DNA from: a virus
Virus record (IMG/VR): IMGVR_UViG_3300025652_000216
Coordinates: 1-36,951 of that record
Length of the DNA: 36,951 nt
Direction: 5' to 3' (one strand)
In this document: positions 15,516-23,564 of the stretch, one piece after another
Position numbering within the stretch: the stretch's first letter is position 1
Layout of the letters: each line of letters begins with the position of its first letter
Notes under the pieces: model-generated
Seen by the model: the letters and a program-made list of their open reading frames with translations, nothing else
The model's database searches: none
Told to the model about the DNA's origin: nothing
Program-made: the position numbers and the translations under genes

Positions 15516-16070
15516 TTACACCCCCGCTGCGCCGCTAACAGCGGTCGAATTATTTACACGAACAACACAGCGAGAGCCTAAAACGCCATCGCTACCTGTG
15601 ACCAATTTCAACACTCGGAATGGCAGGGTTGCAGTTACTGCGCGTCCTGTGAAATTCACGGTCATGTTTGAAATGGTCAAGCCTCCAGTGGTAGTAGCTG
15701 CAGTAGCAACTAAGTCCACGTTAAGCCCTACATCAGCGATAGTTAACGGGCCGTTAGACACATCAACTTCATACTCTGCATGGGGATCAACAACAACGCG
15801 AACAGTGCCAGCGGTAGACGCGGGCAGCTTAATATCACTGAGGGCTTCAGTGGTAAAATCGGGGACAATCGAGGAAACGACACCAGTAACAGACTGAGCA
15901 GCGGTCGCCACGTCAATCTCTTGGTCGCCTGCAGCATTAGCGGTGCTGGTAATACGAACTACATCGCCTACAGAAATTAAACTTGCGTGGGCAGCAGCTA
16001 CACCAAAGGTGCGGAGCTTTCCACATGTATTGTCCGACAGGGAGCCGGTATATTTGAATCCACCAGGCAT
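15516..16070 (-). CDS. Probable capsid-associated (decoration) protein
   Basis: A 184-residue Val/Thr/Ala-rich protein with no Trp and only two or three Cys. It looks like an all-beta virion protein (VGDVVRITSTANAAGDQEI, AGTVRVVVDPHAEYEVDVS, GGLTISNMTVNFTGRAV). It is immediately upstream of the major capsid gene and has a very strong ribosome-binding site (GGAGG, six bases from ATG 16070), implying expression near that of the coat protein. Phages such as lambda and L have decoration genes in this place. No sequence family is recognised, so decoration is an inference from position, expression signal and fold class. Confidence 0.68.
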   Translation of the reverse strand: MPGGFKYTGSLSDNTCGKLRTFGVAAAHASLISVGDVVRITSTANAAGDQEIDVATAAQSVTGVVSSIVPDFTTEALSDIKLPASTAGTVRVVVDPHAEYEVDVSNGPLTIADVGLNVDLVATAATTTGGLTISNMTVNFTGRAVTATLPFRVLKLVTGSDGVLGSRCVVRVNNSTAVSGAAGV

Positions 16071-16155
16071 GGTGAACCTCCGTTAAAAAATGATTAATGA
16101 ATTTAAAATCTCATCTTTCAAATTCCAGCGGAGGCCCGCTGCCTGAAATGTTGAG
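16071..16155 (-). promoter_or_regulatory. 85-base spacer with a hairpin before the capsid genes
   Basis: This is one of the few real gaps in the late operon. At 16126-16141 it holds a perfect 6-bp stem (CAGCGG / CCGCTG) with a four-base loop, not followed by a U-run, so it is not a classical terminator. Downstream on the minus strand is an AT-rich stretch that could hold a -10 element, then AACGGAGG before the start at 16070. It may be an mRNA processing or stability site, or a weak capsid promoter. Confidence 0.4.
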
Positions 16156-16629
16156 CTAACTCGAAAAAGGGTCAGATGTGACCTTAATTTTGTTGCTTTC
16201 GCCATTTGGCGTGTAGCTTTCTACACCGTCACCTAGTGGTTTATCGGCATCTTCTCCAATGCTAGCACGGTATCGCTTCATTTGCAAATCGGCGTCTTGG
16301 TCGTGATGCTCTTTCATTTTAGCCATCAATACCATTTTGCGACTGCCTGAACTGCGGGTGATGTTTACTCCACGACTATCCTGCACAAAGCCCCACCACC
16401 CAGCCAATGCGCGGTCAATCTCGCCTCGCTCGCCATCTTGGAACCAGTGGCCTACCATATCCGCTGGGATGGTGCCCTCAGGTACGGATAGATTAAATTC
16501 ACTGTCTTGACTGCCTGAGCGCGCGCGTGTGCGGTCACCAAACGCTACCGATCCGCCAGTCTTAAGCCGAACAATGTCTGCTTCTTTGGTGGTGGTGGTT
16601 GCTGTTGATCTCTCTCTGTTATTGCTCAT
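16156..16629 (-). CDS. Unknown 157-residue protein between scaffold and capsid genes
   Basis: A hydrophilic protein with a Thr/Glu/Arg-rich N-terminus (NNRERSTATTTTKEADIVRLK) and a more ordered middle (EGTIPADMVGHWFQDGERGEIDRALAGWWGFV) that ends in charged, disordered sequence (DPFSS). I recognise no family. A stretch AAAAAAGGG before the ATG, partly inside the end of the scaffold gene, serves as ribosome-binding site. The WF/WW core and charged flanks suggest a small assembly factor or internal head protein. Position inside the head-assembly block is the only functional clue. Confidence 0.65.
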   Translation of the reverse strand: MSNNRERSTATTTTKEADIVRLKTGGSVAFGDRTRARSGSQDSEFNLSVPEGTIPADMVGHWFQDGERGEIDRALAGWWGFVQDSRGVNITRSSGSRKMVLMAKMKEHHDQDADLQMKRYRASIGEDADKPLGDGVESYTPNGESNKIKVTSDPFSS

Positions 16630-16630
16630 T

Positions 16631-17470
16631 TTACAAACCCTTTTTTGAATCAGATATGATTTTTAGAAATTCAGCTTTGGTGGTGGTATCAGACCATAGC
16701 TCGTCATAAATTGCTTTATCTTGACTACTTAGGCTATCCCAAGACATATTCGACTGGCTTTTCTGTACGTTGGTGCCGCGAGGTGAGTCAACAATAGAGC
16801 GCGGTGCCTTCTTGGCTGCCTCTGGCGTTACGCGCGACTCTTGCGCAATCATCTTATCCACTGCCCGCAATGCGCCAGCGATGGTTTTACCGTCCTCCAG
16901 TGCCTCGGCGTACGCCTTGTTCACCTTAGCGTTTAGCGGGTGATCGGCTGTTAGCCATTGGTTTTCCGCGTTCCACTCAGTAACCTCAGGCGGAATGCCC
17001 TGCACTTGCTGCGGCGCAGGCTTCGATATAGTGTCGAGGTCGTCAAGGTCTTTTAGCTCTTTATCCAGCCGCTTAACTTCGCCCTTGTCTGCTACATCAA
17101 TAGCTTCATCGCGCTTGCTTTCCAGCTCTCGGCGAAGTCGATCAACCTGCGCTTGTTGGAAGGTGTTGACGTTCTTCAGGCGATCTTCAAACTCTTTTTC
17201 TTGCTGCTTAAGCTTTTGGCTTAGTCGCTGAGTAACATTGATACGCTCGGTGCGCTCGGCGAACACTTCAGGCGGAACCCACTTAGATGGGTCGCGGCCA
17301 GACTCAACCCAGGCATCTTTATCAATGTACATCTTTTCAGCAGGTGAGCGCTTTTCAGGTTCTGGCTCTGGCTTTTCCTCGGCCACTTCTGGCTCTGGCT
17401 CATCCGGTTTGAATTCTTCGGGGAAGTCGTCGGTATATTCTTCGTCTTGCAGTTCTGCATTGTCGCTCAT
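16631..17470 (-). CDS. Capsid scaffolding protein
   Basis: A 279-residue, highly charged, almost aromatic-free protein. Residues 1-45 are extremely acidic (DEEYTDDFPEEFKPDEPEPEV). Residues 80-150 form a predicted coiled coil (QRLSQKLKQQEKEFEDRLKN, VDRLRRELESKRDEAIDVADKG). The C-terminus is short, helical and basic (AEFLKIISDSKKGL), like the coat-binding helix-turn-helix of P22 gp8. This is the normal build of scaffolding proteins, which direct procapsid assembly and are then released. P22 gp8 is 303 residues. It lies between portal-proximal genes and the coat gene, as expected. Confidence 0.83.
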   Translation of the reverse strand: MSDNAELQDEEYTDDFPEEFKPDEPEPEVAEEKPEPEPEKRSPAEKMYIDKDAWVESGRDPSKWVPPEVFAERTERINVTQRLSQKLKQQEKEFEDRLKNVNTFQQAQVDRLRRELESKRDEAIDVADKGEVKRLDKELKDLDDLDTISKPAPQQVQGIPPEVTEWNAENQWLTADHPLNAKVNKAYAEALEDGKTIAGALRAVDKMIAQESRVTPEAAKKAPRSIVDSPRGTNVQKSQSNMSWDSLSSQDKAIYDELWSDTTTKAEFLKIISDSKKGL

Positions 17471-17490
17471 AGTGGATTCACTCTTGATTG

Positions 17491-17877
17491 TTAGTAACTT
17501 GCTTTGGTTAGTTCAACTTCGCCTTCAATGACGCCTTTCACTGTCATGTCGGGAATATAGCGGTAGTTCTCATACCCCTTCAGCTTGATAGTCTGCCCTT
17601 CGAATCGGGCATACTGAACGGTAACGCCCATATCAACACCCCATAACTGCGCTGGCGTCATTTTGTATTGCTCTGAGCCTGTAGGGTACGACTCTGGGTT
17701 GCAGCCATTAACGCCAACAAAAGCAACAGGGCCAATGCCGCGCACCACGCCGATCTCGGTAGCTGATTGCTCCTTTCCTGTGTCGCCAAGGATAATGCCG
17801 CCAACAGACACATTCTTAACCTCAACCATTTCAATCAACAAATAATGGCCCGCTGGTTTAATTTTTAACTCACTCAT
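17491..17877 (-). CDS. GroES-like co-chaperonin
   Basis: A 128-residue protein with the GroES layout. It begins KIKPAGHYLLIEMVEV (compare IRPLHDRVIVKRKEVE of GroES), then residues 22-30 NVSVGGIIL match the GroES mobile loop SAGGIVL, whose I-V/I-L triplet binds the apical domain of GroEL. Next comes the barrel strand ATEIGVVRGIG, then GVTVQYARFEGQTIKLKGYENYRYIPDMTVKGVI in place of the terminal strands. An insertion at about residues 52-80 replaces the usual roof region. It would cap the host GroEL, as T4 gp31 does, to help fold the phage coat protein. It is coded between portal and scaffold, overlapping the 81-residue gene by eight bases. Confidence 0.85.
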   Translation of the reverse strand: MSELKIKPAGHYLLIEMVEVKNVSVGGIILGDTGKEQSATEIGVVRGIGPVAFVGVNGCNPESYPTGSEQYKMTPAQLWGVDMGVTVQYARFEGQTIKLKGYENYRYIPDMTVKGVIEGEVELTKASY

Positions 17878-18115
17878 TTTCTAGCTCCACTGGTTTCCAT
17901 TCTGAAATCTGTTCATAAATACCTACTACTGCAGACCGCAACCCGTCTAGCTTGGTGGTTGTGTCTTCATATGCATAAAGCGCCAATAAGTCGAGTTCAA
18001 TCATTAGGCGCTGCGTGCACTCATTCTCCCGCCATAGCTGATAGCTGTCTCCGCTAATCGGTATCGCTCTCGCTTCCCGCTCCTTTAGCTCAATTACTTT
18101 CTTCAGTGGATTCAT
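17870..18115 (-). CDS. Unknown 81-residue protein between portal and co-chaperonin
   Basis: A small, helical, charged protein (LKKVIELKEREARAIPI, CTQRLMIELDLLALYAYED, GIYEQISEWKPVELENE). No motif is recognised. Its start at 18115 lies 26 bases inside the end of the portal gene, and its stop overlaps the start of the co-chaperonin gene, so it is a tightly coupled member of the head operon. A head-assembly accessory is plausible by position only. Confidence 0.65.
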   Translation of the reverse strand: MNPLKKVIELKEREARAIPISGDSYQLWRENECTQRLMIELDLLALYAYEDTTTKLDGLRSAVVGIYEQISEWKPVELENE

Positions 18116-20408
18116 TCATCTTTTCCGCAATCGCGGCCTCTTGTTTGGTTAATTCGTTGCTTGCTGCTGTGTACATGTCGATCTTGTTGGTGACTTGCTC
18201 GGTCTCCGCCTTCTCCAGTGAGAATATGGTGTCAGCGCGCAGCTTCTCAACTTCAGCCAAAATCTTATTGATTTTGGCTAAGGTCTCTTGTGCTTTAATC
18301 TCTGCCTCGCGGTCTTTGCGCTCCTCTGCTGCTTTGAGTAAGTCGGTTTGTAATTGGATTGCCTGCGCCTGCTGCTGCTGGGCCTCCATTGTGACCTTCT
18401 GCATCTGGGCCATTTGATCCATTTGCGCTTTTTCTTCTGGGGTCATCTCTGACTCGTTGGGGAATATTTCATCAGTATTTTCCGAGCCAATGCGGGCGTA
18501 GTAATTTTTGATGATTGGCACAGCATTACCGCCAGCCTGTATCACATAGGGCACATTCTCCATCTCGGCCTGTGCCAGCATCATGCGCTGTGACCTGCTC
18601 GACATTTCTGGGTTAGCACTACATGCGATTGCTAGCCCGTCAGTGTTGAAATCTTCAGCGAATACCGCCTCTTCATCACCTACAACCTCTTTGTATTCAT
18701 CGTCATCGGTGTAGTCACGGTTTAGCTTGTAGATGATATTGAACTCACAGCCCATAGAGTCCGCAATCATGGCGTTGTGTGCTGTCTGCTGCACCAATGA
18801 CTCTTGAATCATCGCCAATGCTGTGGTTGGAGCGGTGTTGGCCTGTAGCTGGCCGCCCACATCAACATTGGTAAAAAATCCACGCGCTGACATTTCGAGC
18901 TTTTCGTTTAATGCGTACAGTGTTTGGCTTGGCTCACTGTATGGCATGCGGAACACGGACTGCTGAAGCACCTCTGGCGCGCATTCGGTCTGCATGAACT
19001 CGCCCATTTTGATGGCGAAGTTGCCAGGCTTCTTCTTGAAGTTTTTAGCGATAAATCCAGATTGATTGTTGACTAGCGTGCCCGCGTTAAGCAGATCGTT
19101 TGTTGTCTTGTTGACGCCCAGCGTTGTGGAGCCAATAAGGTGGTAATAACCAACATCTAAGAATGAGCCATCAAGACTAGGAATTAGGCCGTACTTTGTG
19201 AGGATTGGCACAGGCTCAACGCGAACCAATTCAAACTCGCTCAGGTCGTCTGGGTCGGCGTACTCGTTAGACGTATTGTACTCGGCGTTAATCTTATCGA
19301 TGCGCGCCGCTGCTTTCTTCTGAGCGTCTAGCAGTGACATTGGGCGGTAGCTTTCGCTTGTTACGATTAGTGAGTCTTCGTCATAGCGGGCCACGATGCG
19401 CAATACCTTACCTGAAGTCACATGTAGCGTAACAATATAAGGCTCCTCTATGCCGTCATCATCCAAATCGGCCCAGCAGCACTGCTCATAAAATCTGTCT
19501 GGATTATCATCAGTCGCCTCAACTTCGGCGTTCTCGTTACTACCTTCTTCGTTAGTCTGTGCTTCCTTGAATAAATCAACATCAAGCCAAATGCCTTGCG
19601 CAACCCGAGCGTCATACTCAGACTTAGTGAACGCCATGATATGAGTGAATGAGCGGCATGTGTCTAGGTCGGTTGTGCGCTGATTAACAATGAAGTCGGG
19701 ATATTGAACGACACGCGACACACAGCGCCCAGAAGTTTTATCGAAAAAGGTTTTCTTGAACAAGCAACCAAAGCTTGGGAGCGTGTACATTAGGCGCTTC
19801 TGTTCGCCCCTCCATTCTCGCATCTTGTTATTGATCTGCCAGTTCATGTGCTCAGATACGCGGTCTGCACGCTCATTGCGATTGCGCAGCTCTTTCTTTT
19901 TATCCTTGATGCCCTGCTCGTCTTCAGCGGTTTTCTGTGTTAGCTCTTGAAGTAATGACTGAGCTTTTTGGTCCGGTTGCTCGCCCGACTCCTGAAGCTG
20001 CTGGAGCATTCCCTGTATTTTCTCTATCTCTTTTTTTCGAGCATTAATATCTGACAGCTTACGGTCAATGCTATTTTTGATCGTCTTAGCGCCAATGATC
20101 GAAGCCTTAACTAGATTGGGGTCGCGCATTAACTCTACTGCAGCGCGGTTGCCGAATTGGTTGGCAGCCTCTACTAGCAACGTAGATTTATAGTTAGCAG
20201 CATTGGGCCACGGGTCTGATCTGCCCTCAAATTCAGGCTTGCACAACTCTTGCCCGTGCTTTACTGCATCCATCCAGCCTTTCATAGACTCGCTATCAAT
20301 ATCTGCGCGCTCAATAACCTCGCGTGAGATTATGTGAAGACGTTCATCGCTTAGGTCTGCGGCGATATTGCTAGAGCCGATGTATTCAATTAGTTTGTTT
20401 AAGCTCAT
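18090..20408 (-). CDS. Portal protein (P22 gp1-like size and layout)
   Basis: At 772 residues this is a large podophage portal, near P22 gp1 (725). The portal dodecamer is the DNA channel and the docking site of terminase and tail. Residues 60-75 (EFEGRSDPWPNAANYKS) are a typical opening. About 105-195 is a long helical insertion with coiled-coil character (INARKKEIEKIQGMLQQLQE). Middle regions are the wing and stem (VQYPDFIVN, YEQCCWADLDDDGIEEPYIV, DVGYYHLIGSTTLGVNKTTNDLLNAGTLV). The C-terminal 110 residues are Gln/Glu/Lys-rich helix (KVTMEAQQQQAQAIQLQTD), which in P22 builds the long barrel inside the head. ATGA overlap with the upstream gene. Confidence 0.88.
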   Translation of the reverse strand: MSLNKLIEYIGSSNIAADLSDERLHIISREVIERADIDSESMKGWMDAVKHGQELCKPEFEGRSDPWPNAANYKSTLLVEAANQFGNRAAVELMRDPNLVKASIIGAKTIKNSIDRKLSDINARKKEIEKIQGMLQQLQESGEQPDQKAQSLLQELTQKTAEDEQGIKDKKKELRNRNERADRVSEHMNWQINNKMREWRGEQKRLMYTLPSFGCLFKKTFFDKTSGRCVSRVVQYPDFIVNQRTTDLDTCRSFTHIMAFTKSEYDARVAQGIWLDVDLFKEAQTNEEGSNENAEVEATDDNPDRFYEQCCWADLDDDGIEEPYIVTLHVTSGKVLRIVARYDEDSLIVTSESYRPMSLLDAQKKAAARIDKINAEYNTSNEYADPDDLSEFELVRVEPVPILTKYGLIPSLDGSFLDVGYYHLIGSTTLGVNKTTNDLLNAGTLVNNQSGFIAKNFKKKPGNFAIKMGEFMQTECAPEVLQQSVFRMPYSEPSQTLYALNEKLEMSARGFFTNVDVGGQLQANTAPTTALAMIQESLVQQTAHNAMIADSMGCEFNIIYKLNRDYTDDDEYKEVVGDEEAVFAEDFNTDGLAIACSANPEMSSRSQRMMLAQAEMENVPYVIQAGGNAVPIIKNYYARIGSENTDEIFPNESEMTPEEKAQMDQMAQMQKVTMEAQQQQAQAIQLQTDLLKAAEERKDREAEIKAQETLAKINKILAEVEKLRADTIFSLEKAETEQVTNKIDMYTAASNELTKQEAAIAEKMNESTEESN

Positions 20409-20578
20409 AGCTTGTGCCTCTTCATTTCCTGCTTAAATACTTCTGATGTTCCGCGCTGAAGCTCGGCCTTAATATGTTCAGGCGCACTCATTGACGGACA
20501 CTCGAATGGCGAGCCGCCCGCATCCCTGTGCGCCTGAATTTCTGCAATAAGCGATAGCATTTCTTCTCTTAAATTCAT
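20405..20578 (-). CDS. Unknown 57-residue protein before the portal gene
   Basis: A small frame accepted because both ends are coupled: its ATG at 20578 overlaps the stop of the 111-residue gene (ATGA), and its TGA overlaps the portal start (ATGA). The product begins MNLREEMLSLIAEIQAHRDA and is helical and charged, with one Cys. I recognise no family. It fills the only room between the two neighbouring genes. Confidence 0.65.
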   Translation of the reverse strand: MNLREEMLSLIAEIQAHRDAGGSPFECPSMSAPEHIKAELQRGTSEVFKQEMKRHKL

Positions 20579-20910
20579 TTCTTATACCCAAGGATATACT
20601 CAATTCTTGCGGAAAATTGATAATAAGTTGTTATTATGTTATCACCGGAGTACACGAACCGAATAAAAACATATGCTGGCTCTCTGTAGAATTCCAGATC
20701 ACTTAACTGGTTAAGCGCATCATCCTCAGCATCAGATATTGTACTGCGCTCAGCTTTCACCATCCTACTCAATATTGCGCATTCTTCCTTGATCATTTCC
20801 TCTAGGCCAAATCGGCCTATAAAATCTTTGTCATAAATTGGAGAAACTATTTTCGCACCAGGAAAGTGCCTTGTAATCTCACCGATAATTCTATCGTAAA
20901 AACTTGTCAT
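20575..20910 (-). CDS. Unknown 111-residue protein between terminase and portal
   Basis: A soluble mixed alpha/beta protein (YDRIIGEITRHFPGAKIV, EEMIKEECAILSRMVKAERS, EPAYVFIRFVYSGDN, YYQFSARIEYILGYKK). No recognised domain. Its ATG overlaps the stop of the terminase large gene and its stop overlaps the next start. Position between terminase and portal would fit a packaging accessory, but there is no direct evidence. Confidence 0.65.
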   Translation of the reverse strand: MTSFYDRIIGEITRHFPGAKIVSPIYDKDFIGRFGLEEMIKEECAILSRMVKAERSTISDAEDDALNQLSDLEFYREPAYVFIRFVYSGDNIITTYYQFSARIEYILGYKK

Positions 20911-22580
20911 GCCCAGCCTCCGGTGGTGGGTTTTTCGCCGTAGTCTTCATAGTCATAGTCGTATTCGAATATGTCAACGTCTGTTTGTAGCATCATCACT
21001 GCGTCTGCCATGTTTGGTGACTTGATGCCCAGCTTCTTCATCTCAGGCTTGCTTAATATCTGTATACGCCCGCTTGCGTTGTTGTGCTTGCGGGGAATAC
21101 GGCATAGCTCTGCCCTTAATCCTGTTAGCTCACTAATGCCCGAACTAAAACTAATCAGCTGATCGTGTGGGAACATTTTACCCTTTTCGACAGCTAAATA
21201 AGTTTTGAACATTCTATCACGCAAACGCCAATAAGACTGTGCACGCAGGTTGGTGAACATACCACCATTTGTTCGGCCTGTTTCAATGTCAAAGAACCCT
21301 TCGCCCTCTATGCCGTCATAGACCTCATTGGGGTGCTGCGCTGTTGAGCCTCCGTGAAAAGGTACGATCTTAATCTTCTTACCCTTCAATCCTTCCATGA
21401 TCTGCCTGCGCAGCGATAGCCCTATGCCGTCACTATCCCACATAAACACATCAGGCTTGAGCTTGGTCGTGTGCCCTAGCGCCCAATCGGTAGCATCGTT
21501 AACATCACCAGCGGTTGAGCTTGTCACACCAAGGATCACTGAGCCATGACTAAACGCCATCGCCTTAGCATCGCCAGAGTCAGCAGGATCATATGCGATC
21601 TTCTCTTGGCCCTGCGCACTAAATCCTAGCTTAACGTGAGCATCCACACACGCATCGAACCACTCCGCCATGATGATGCTGTTATCTACTGTATCCAAGA
21701 AAGCTCCCATCCAAATGTGATCGTACACAGCGCGCGGCTTGTTCTCTAAATCGAATTGCCTCTCACCCTCTAACCCTGAATCCGCAAACCACGGGTTGTC
21801 CATGTAATCCATTTTGATGACCGTGTGCAGGTCATCCTCATAGAACCCATCACGGTTAAGATGATCAAGGAACGGCACTATGAACCTTTGGCTGAACGGG
21901 TCTTCACTTGAGTTCGGGTTGGCGACAAAGAAGATCTGAACGCCCGCTAACGAATCCTCATTGTCTACTAGCGCCCCTGGTAGTCCTGCCTTTGCTTTGT
22001 TGCGCGCCGTGGGGGTTAGATTGGTTATTGACGCCTCACTTAGTGTCGCCGACTCTTCACAAAAGAACCGGCGAAAGCCGGCAGCAGACTTAATGCTTGC
22101 GGGGTTTCTTGCCAGCCCCAAATACTTAAACTCGCCACCAGCGTTATGCCTGATAACTGTATCCAGTACCGTGAACCCTTCAAGCGCGCACCGCTCTATT
22201 TCATCTTTGTTCAGCGCGTGTACTGACTCGCCGATTGAGCTTTGGAATTCGCGCAGACAATAAACCTTGTCTGACTGATCCATCACCCCGGCTAGAGTGA
22301 TATCTACCACTCCCACAGATTTCATTGACCCACGCCCACCAACCACAACAACAAAACGCTTTTTGCTTGTTACTGCGCGCTCTAATTTCTCAGCAGTGTA
22401 AAACGTAACAGGCTTGTCTTTGCTTACCTCTACCCACTCACCGTCGATACATTCGATTGAACGCAGGTGCGTGCCATCAGGATGCACAATACCAAATACA
22501 CTAGAGTGCCTAGAGCCTGTGATCTGGCCTATGCGCTGCTCTACGGACTCGATGGCTGGTAGGGTTAGGCGTTTGCGCAA
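20907..22580 (-). CDS. terL: Terminase large subunit (packaging ATPase-nuclease)
   Basis: A 557-residue DNA packaging motor. The ATPase has the Walker A VVGGRGSMKS at residues 80-88 and Walker B with catalytic Glu at about 172-176 (FFCEE). The RNase-H-like nuclease has DPADSGDAKA at 331-340, a second acidic strand VFMWDSDG at about 378-385, and a C-terminal NMADAVMML (Asp near 526). This is the standard set of acidic metal ligands. The start is TTG at 22580 with GGAGAG ten bases upstream; no ATG occurs before the Walker A. The C-terminal tail is rich in Asp, Tyr and Glu and may bind the portal. The gene follows the small subunit region and precedes the portal gene. Confidence 0.93.
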   Translation of the reverse strand: MRKRLTLPAIESVEQRIGQITGSRHSSVFGIVHPDGTHLRSIECIDGEWVEVSKDKPVTFYTAEKLERAVTSKKRFVVVVGGRGSMKSVGVVDITLAGVMDQSDKVYCLREFQSSIGESVHALNKDEIERCALEGFTVLDTVIRHNAGGEFKYLGLARNPASIKSAAGFRRFFCEESATLSEASITNLTPTARNKAKAGLPGALVDNEDSLAGVQIFFVANPNSSEDPFSQRFIVPFLDHLNRDGFYEDDLHTVIKMDYMDNPWFADSGLEGERQFDLENKPRAVYDHIWMGAFLDTVDNSIIMAEWFDACVDAHVKLGFSAQGQEKIAYDPADSGDAKAMAFSHGSVILGVTSSTAGDVNDATDWALGHTTKLKPDVFMWDSDGIGLSLRRQIMEGLKGKKIKIVPFHGGSTAQHPNEVYDGIEGEGFFDIETGRTNGGMFTNLRAQSYWRLRDRMFKTYLAVEKGKMFPHDQLISFSSGISELTGLRAELCRIPRKHNNASGRIQILSKPEMKKLGIKSPNMADAVMMLQTDVDIFEYDYDYEDYGEKPTTGGWA

Positions 22581-22583
22581 TCG

Positions 22584-22825
22584 CTATTTTCTCTCCGCTA
22601 TGACATATTCATCAGAATCAAACGCTATCACCTTAGATTCTTTACTAGACCGAACGTCAGACAGCAAGCATAAGAAGCTATAAATATATGACGTGCACCT
22701 CATTACATCTTCGCCAAAAAAATCTATTAACTTCTCCTCGGTCAGATCACACCTGCCAACAACTCAAGAATTCTATCGTCAGGAACTGGCAATCCCCTGC
22801 AGTCTTTGTATTGATATTTAAGCAT
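22584..22825 (-). pseudogene. Frameshifted (or two-part) small gene between terminase subunits
   Basis: The ATG at 22825 overlaps the stop of the small terminase gene (TGATG) and opens a frame of 27 codons ending DDRILELLAGVI. The next frame continues without a break from about 22750 to the TAG at 22584 with coding-like sequence (CDLTEEKLIDFFGEDVMRC, FDSDEYVIAERK) but has no upstream start; its only ATG is at 22703. Adding one base near 22750 would give a single protein of about 81 residues reading LLAGCDLTEEKLIDFF. So this is a broken gene, a programmed -1 frameshift without an obvious slippery heptamer, or a sequence error. The function is unknown. Confidence 0.55.
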
Positions 22826-23250
22826 CACTTATTCTCCAATAATTTCTCGATAGCTTCTAAACGCTTAGCTAGCTCTGTGACTTCTTCAATGCCTAATGAT
22901 TTGCTTATCGCTTCAATGAGTATTGATCCAACGTCAGGGGGGATTGTGCCATCAGTGATGCAGTCGAGAACTTTATTCGCCTTTTCAGAAGGGGTGCCGT
23001 CTTTTGGCCAACCTTCGATAGTGATTACATCGTGGGTTTGCTTTGGCGTTGGGTTGTATCGCTTTAGTAGTTCAGTCAGAAAAACGCCGCCATCAGTTAT
23101 GGCCCGCTCAACTAAAAGATCAATAAACCCGTCCTCAGTCATGCCCTGACGCTCTAATGATGCGATCAACTTAGTTTTGAATGACTGCCCGCGCCCAGGC
23201 CTATCCCCGGGCTGGTTCACTGAGTCGAATGATGTTTTACTTTTTGCCAT
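22825..23250 (-). CDS. terS: Probable terminase small subunit
   Basis: A 141-residue protein just upstream of terL and first in the late operon. The N-terminus is basic (AKSKTSFDSVNQPGDRPGRGQSFKTKL), suitable for DNA binding. A helical middle follows (DGFIDLLVERAITDGGVFLTELLKRYNPTPKQ), like oligomerisation helices of small terminases, and the C-terminus is a short coiled coil (EVTELAKRLEAIEKLLENK). Small terminase subunits recognise the packaging site and regulate the large subunit. The call rests on position and build; similar N-termini also occur in unrelated phage DNA-binding proteins, so it needs a profile match. Confidence 0.68.
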   Translation of the reverse strand: MAKSKTSFDSVNQPGDRPGRGQSFKTKLIASLERQGMTEDGFIDLLVERAITDGGVFLTELLKRYNPTPKQTHDVITIEGWPKDGTPSEKANKVLDCITDGTIPPDVGSILIEAISKSLGIEEVTELAKRLEAIEKLLENK

Positions 23251-23253
23251 GAT

Positions 23254-23290
23254 AGCCCGTTATAAGCCCGTTATTTACGACATTCTAGCA
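23254..23290 (-). promoter_or_regulatory. Candidate late promoter with 11-bp phased direct repeat
   Basis: Between the terminator and terS, the minus strand has an extended -10 element TGCTAGAAT (23282-23290) but no good -35 box. Downstream is a perfect tandem repeat of ATAACGGGCT (forward copies at 23254-23263 and 23265-23274), spaced 11 bases, close to one helical turn. This could be a late promoter with a regulator or antitermination site acting on the whole head-tail operon. Confidence 0.45.
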
Positions 23291-23302
23291 CGATTTCAGA
23301 CA

Positions 23303-23327
23303 TAAAAAAGCCCCGCATAAGCGAGGC
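23303..23327 (-). terminator. Rho-independent terminator at the end of the accessory region
   Basis: On the minus strand a 7-bp stem (GCCTCGC / GCGGGGC with one T-G wobble) and a TTAT loop is followed by TTTTTT. It lies between the 76-residue gene ending at 23334 and the late promoter region, separating accessory from late transcription. Confidence 0.85.
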
Positions 23328-23333
23328 AAGGGG

Positions 23334-23564
23334 TTATCGGTCAGATGATTTGTATATTTCGCCAAATGACACAACATCGAGAATAATACTACATCGCCGC
23401 TCTTGCCTCTTATGTGTTGTTACTACTGGGTTGCTGCGCAAGGTCTGGTATCTGTGTTCATCATGACTTGGGGCCCCATCAAATGTTGCGGATATAAAAA
23501 CCTTATCATCTGGGAATGTATTGTTTATAAAATCAATAAATTCCTGTTTTGTCATGTCTTTCAT
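23334..23564 (-). CDS. Unknown 76-residue accessory protein
   Basis: A soluble protein starting MKDMTKQEFIDFINNTFPDDKVF at an ATG preceded by GGAG at seven bases. The C-terminal half (SIILDVVSFGEIYKSSDR) is beta-like. I recognise no family. It is the last gene of the accessory block, lying between two terminator-like hairpins, which suggests it can be transcribed by read-through from upstream or regulated by the hairpin overlapping its leader. Confidence 0.65.
   Translation of the reverse strand: MKDMTKQEFIDFINNTFPDDKVFISATFDGAPSHDEHRYQTLRSNPVVTTHKRQERRCSIILDVVSFGEIYKSSDR

Noticed and set aside
16126-16141. Intrinsic terminator between the 157-residue gene and the capsid block
   Set aside because: The stem is good, but no U-run follows on the minus strand; kept only as a hairpin in the spacer entry.
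22688-23149. 153-codon open frame on the plus strand opposite terS
   Set aside because: It is antisense to the well-placed small terminase gene, has no phage-like neighbours on that strand, and its composition is that of a complementary frame.
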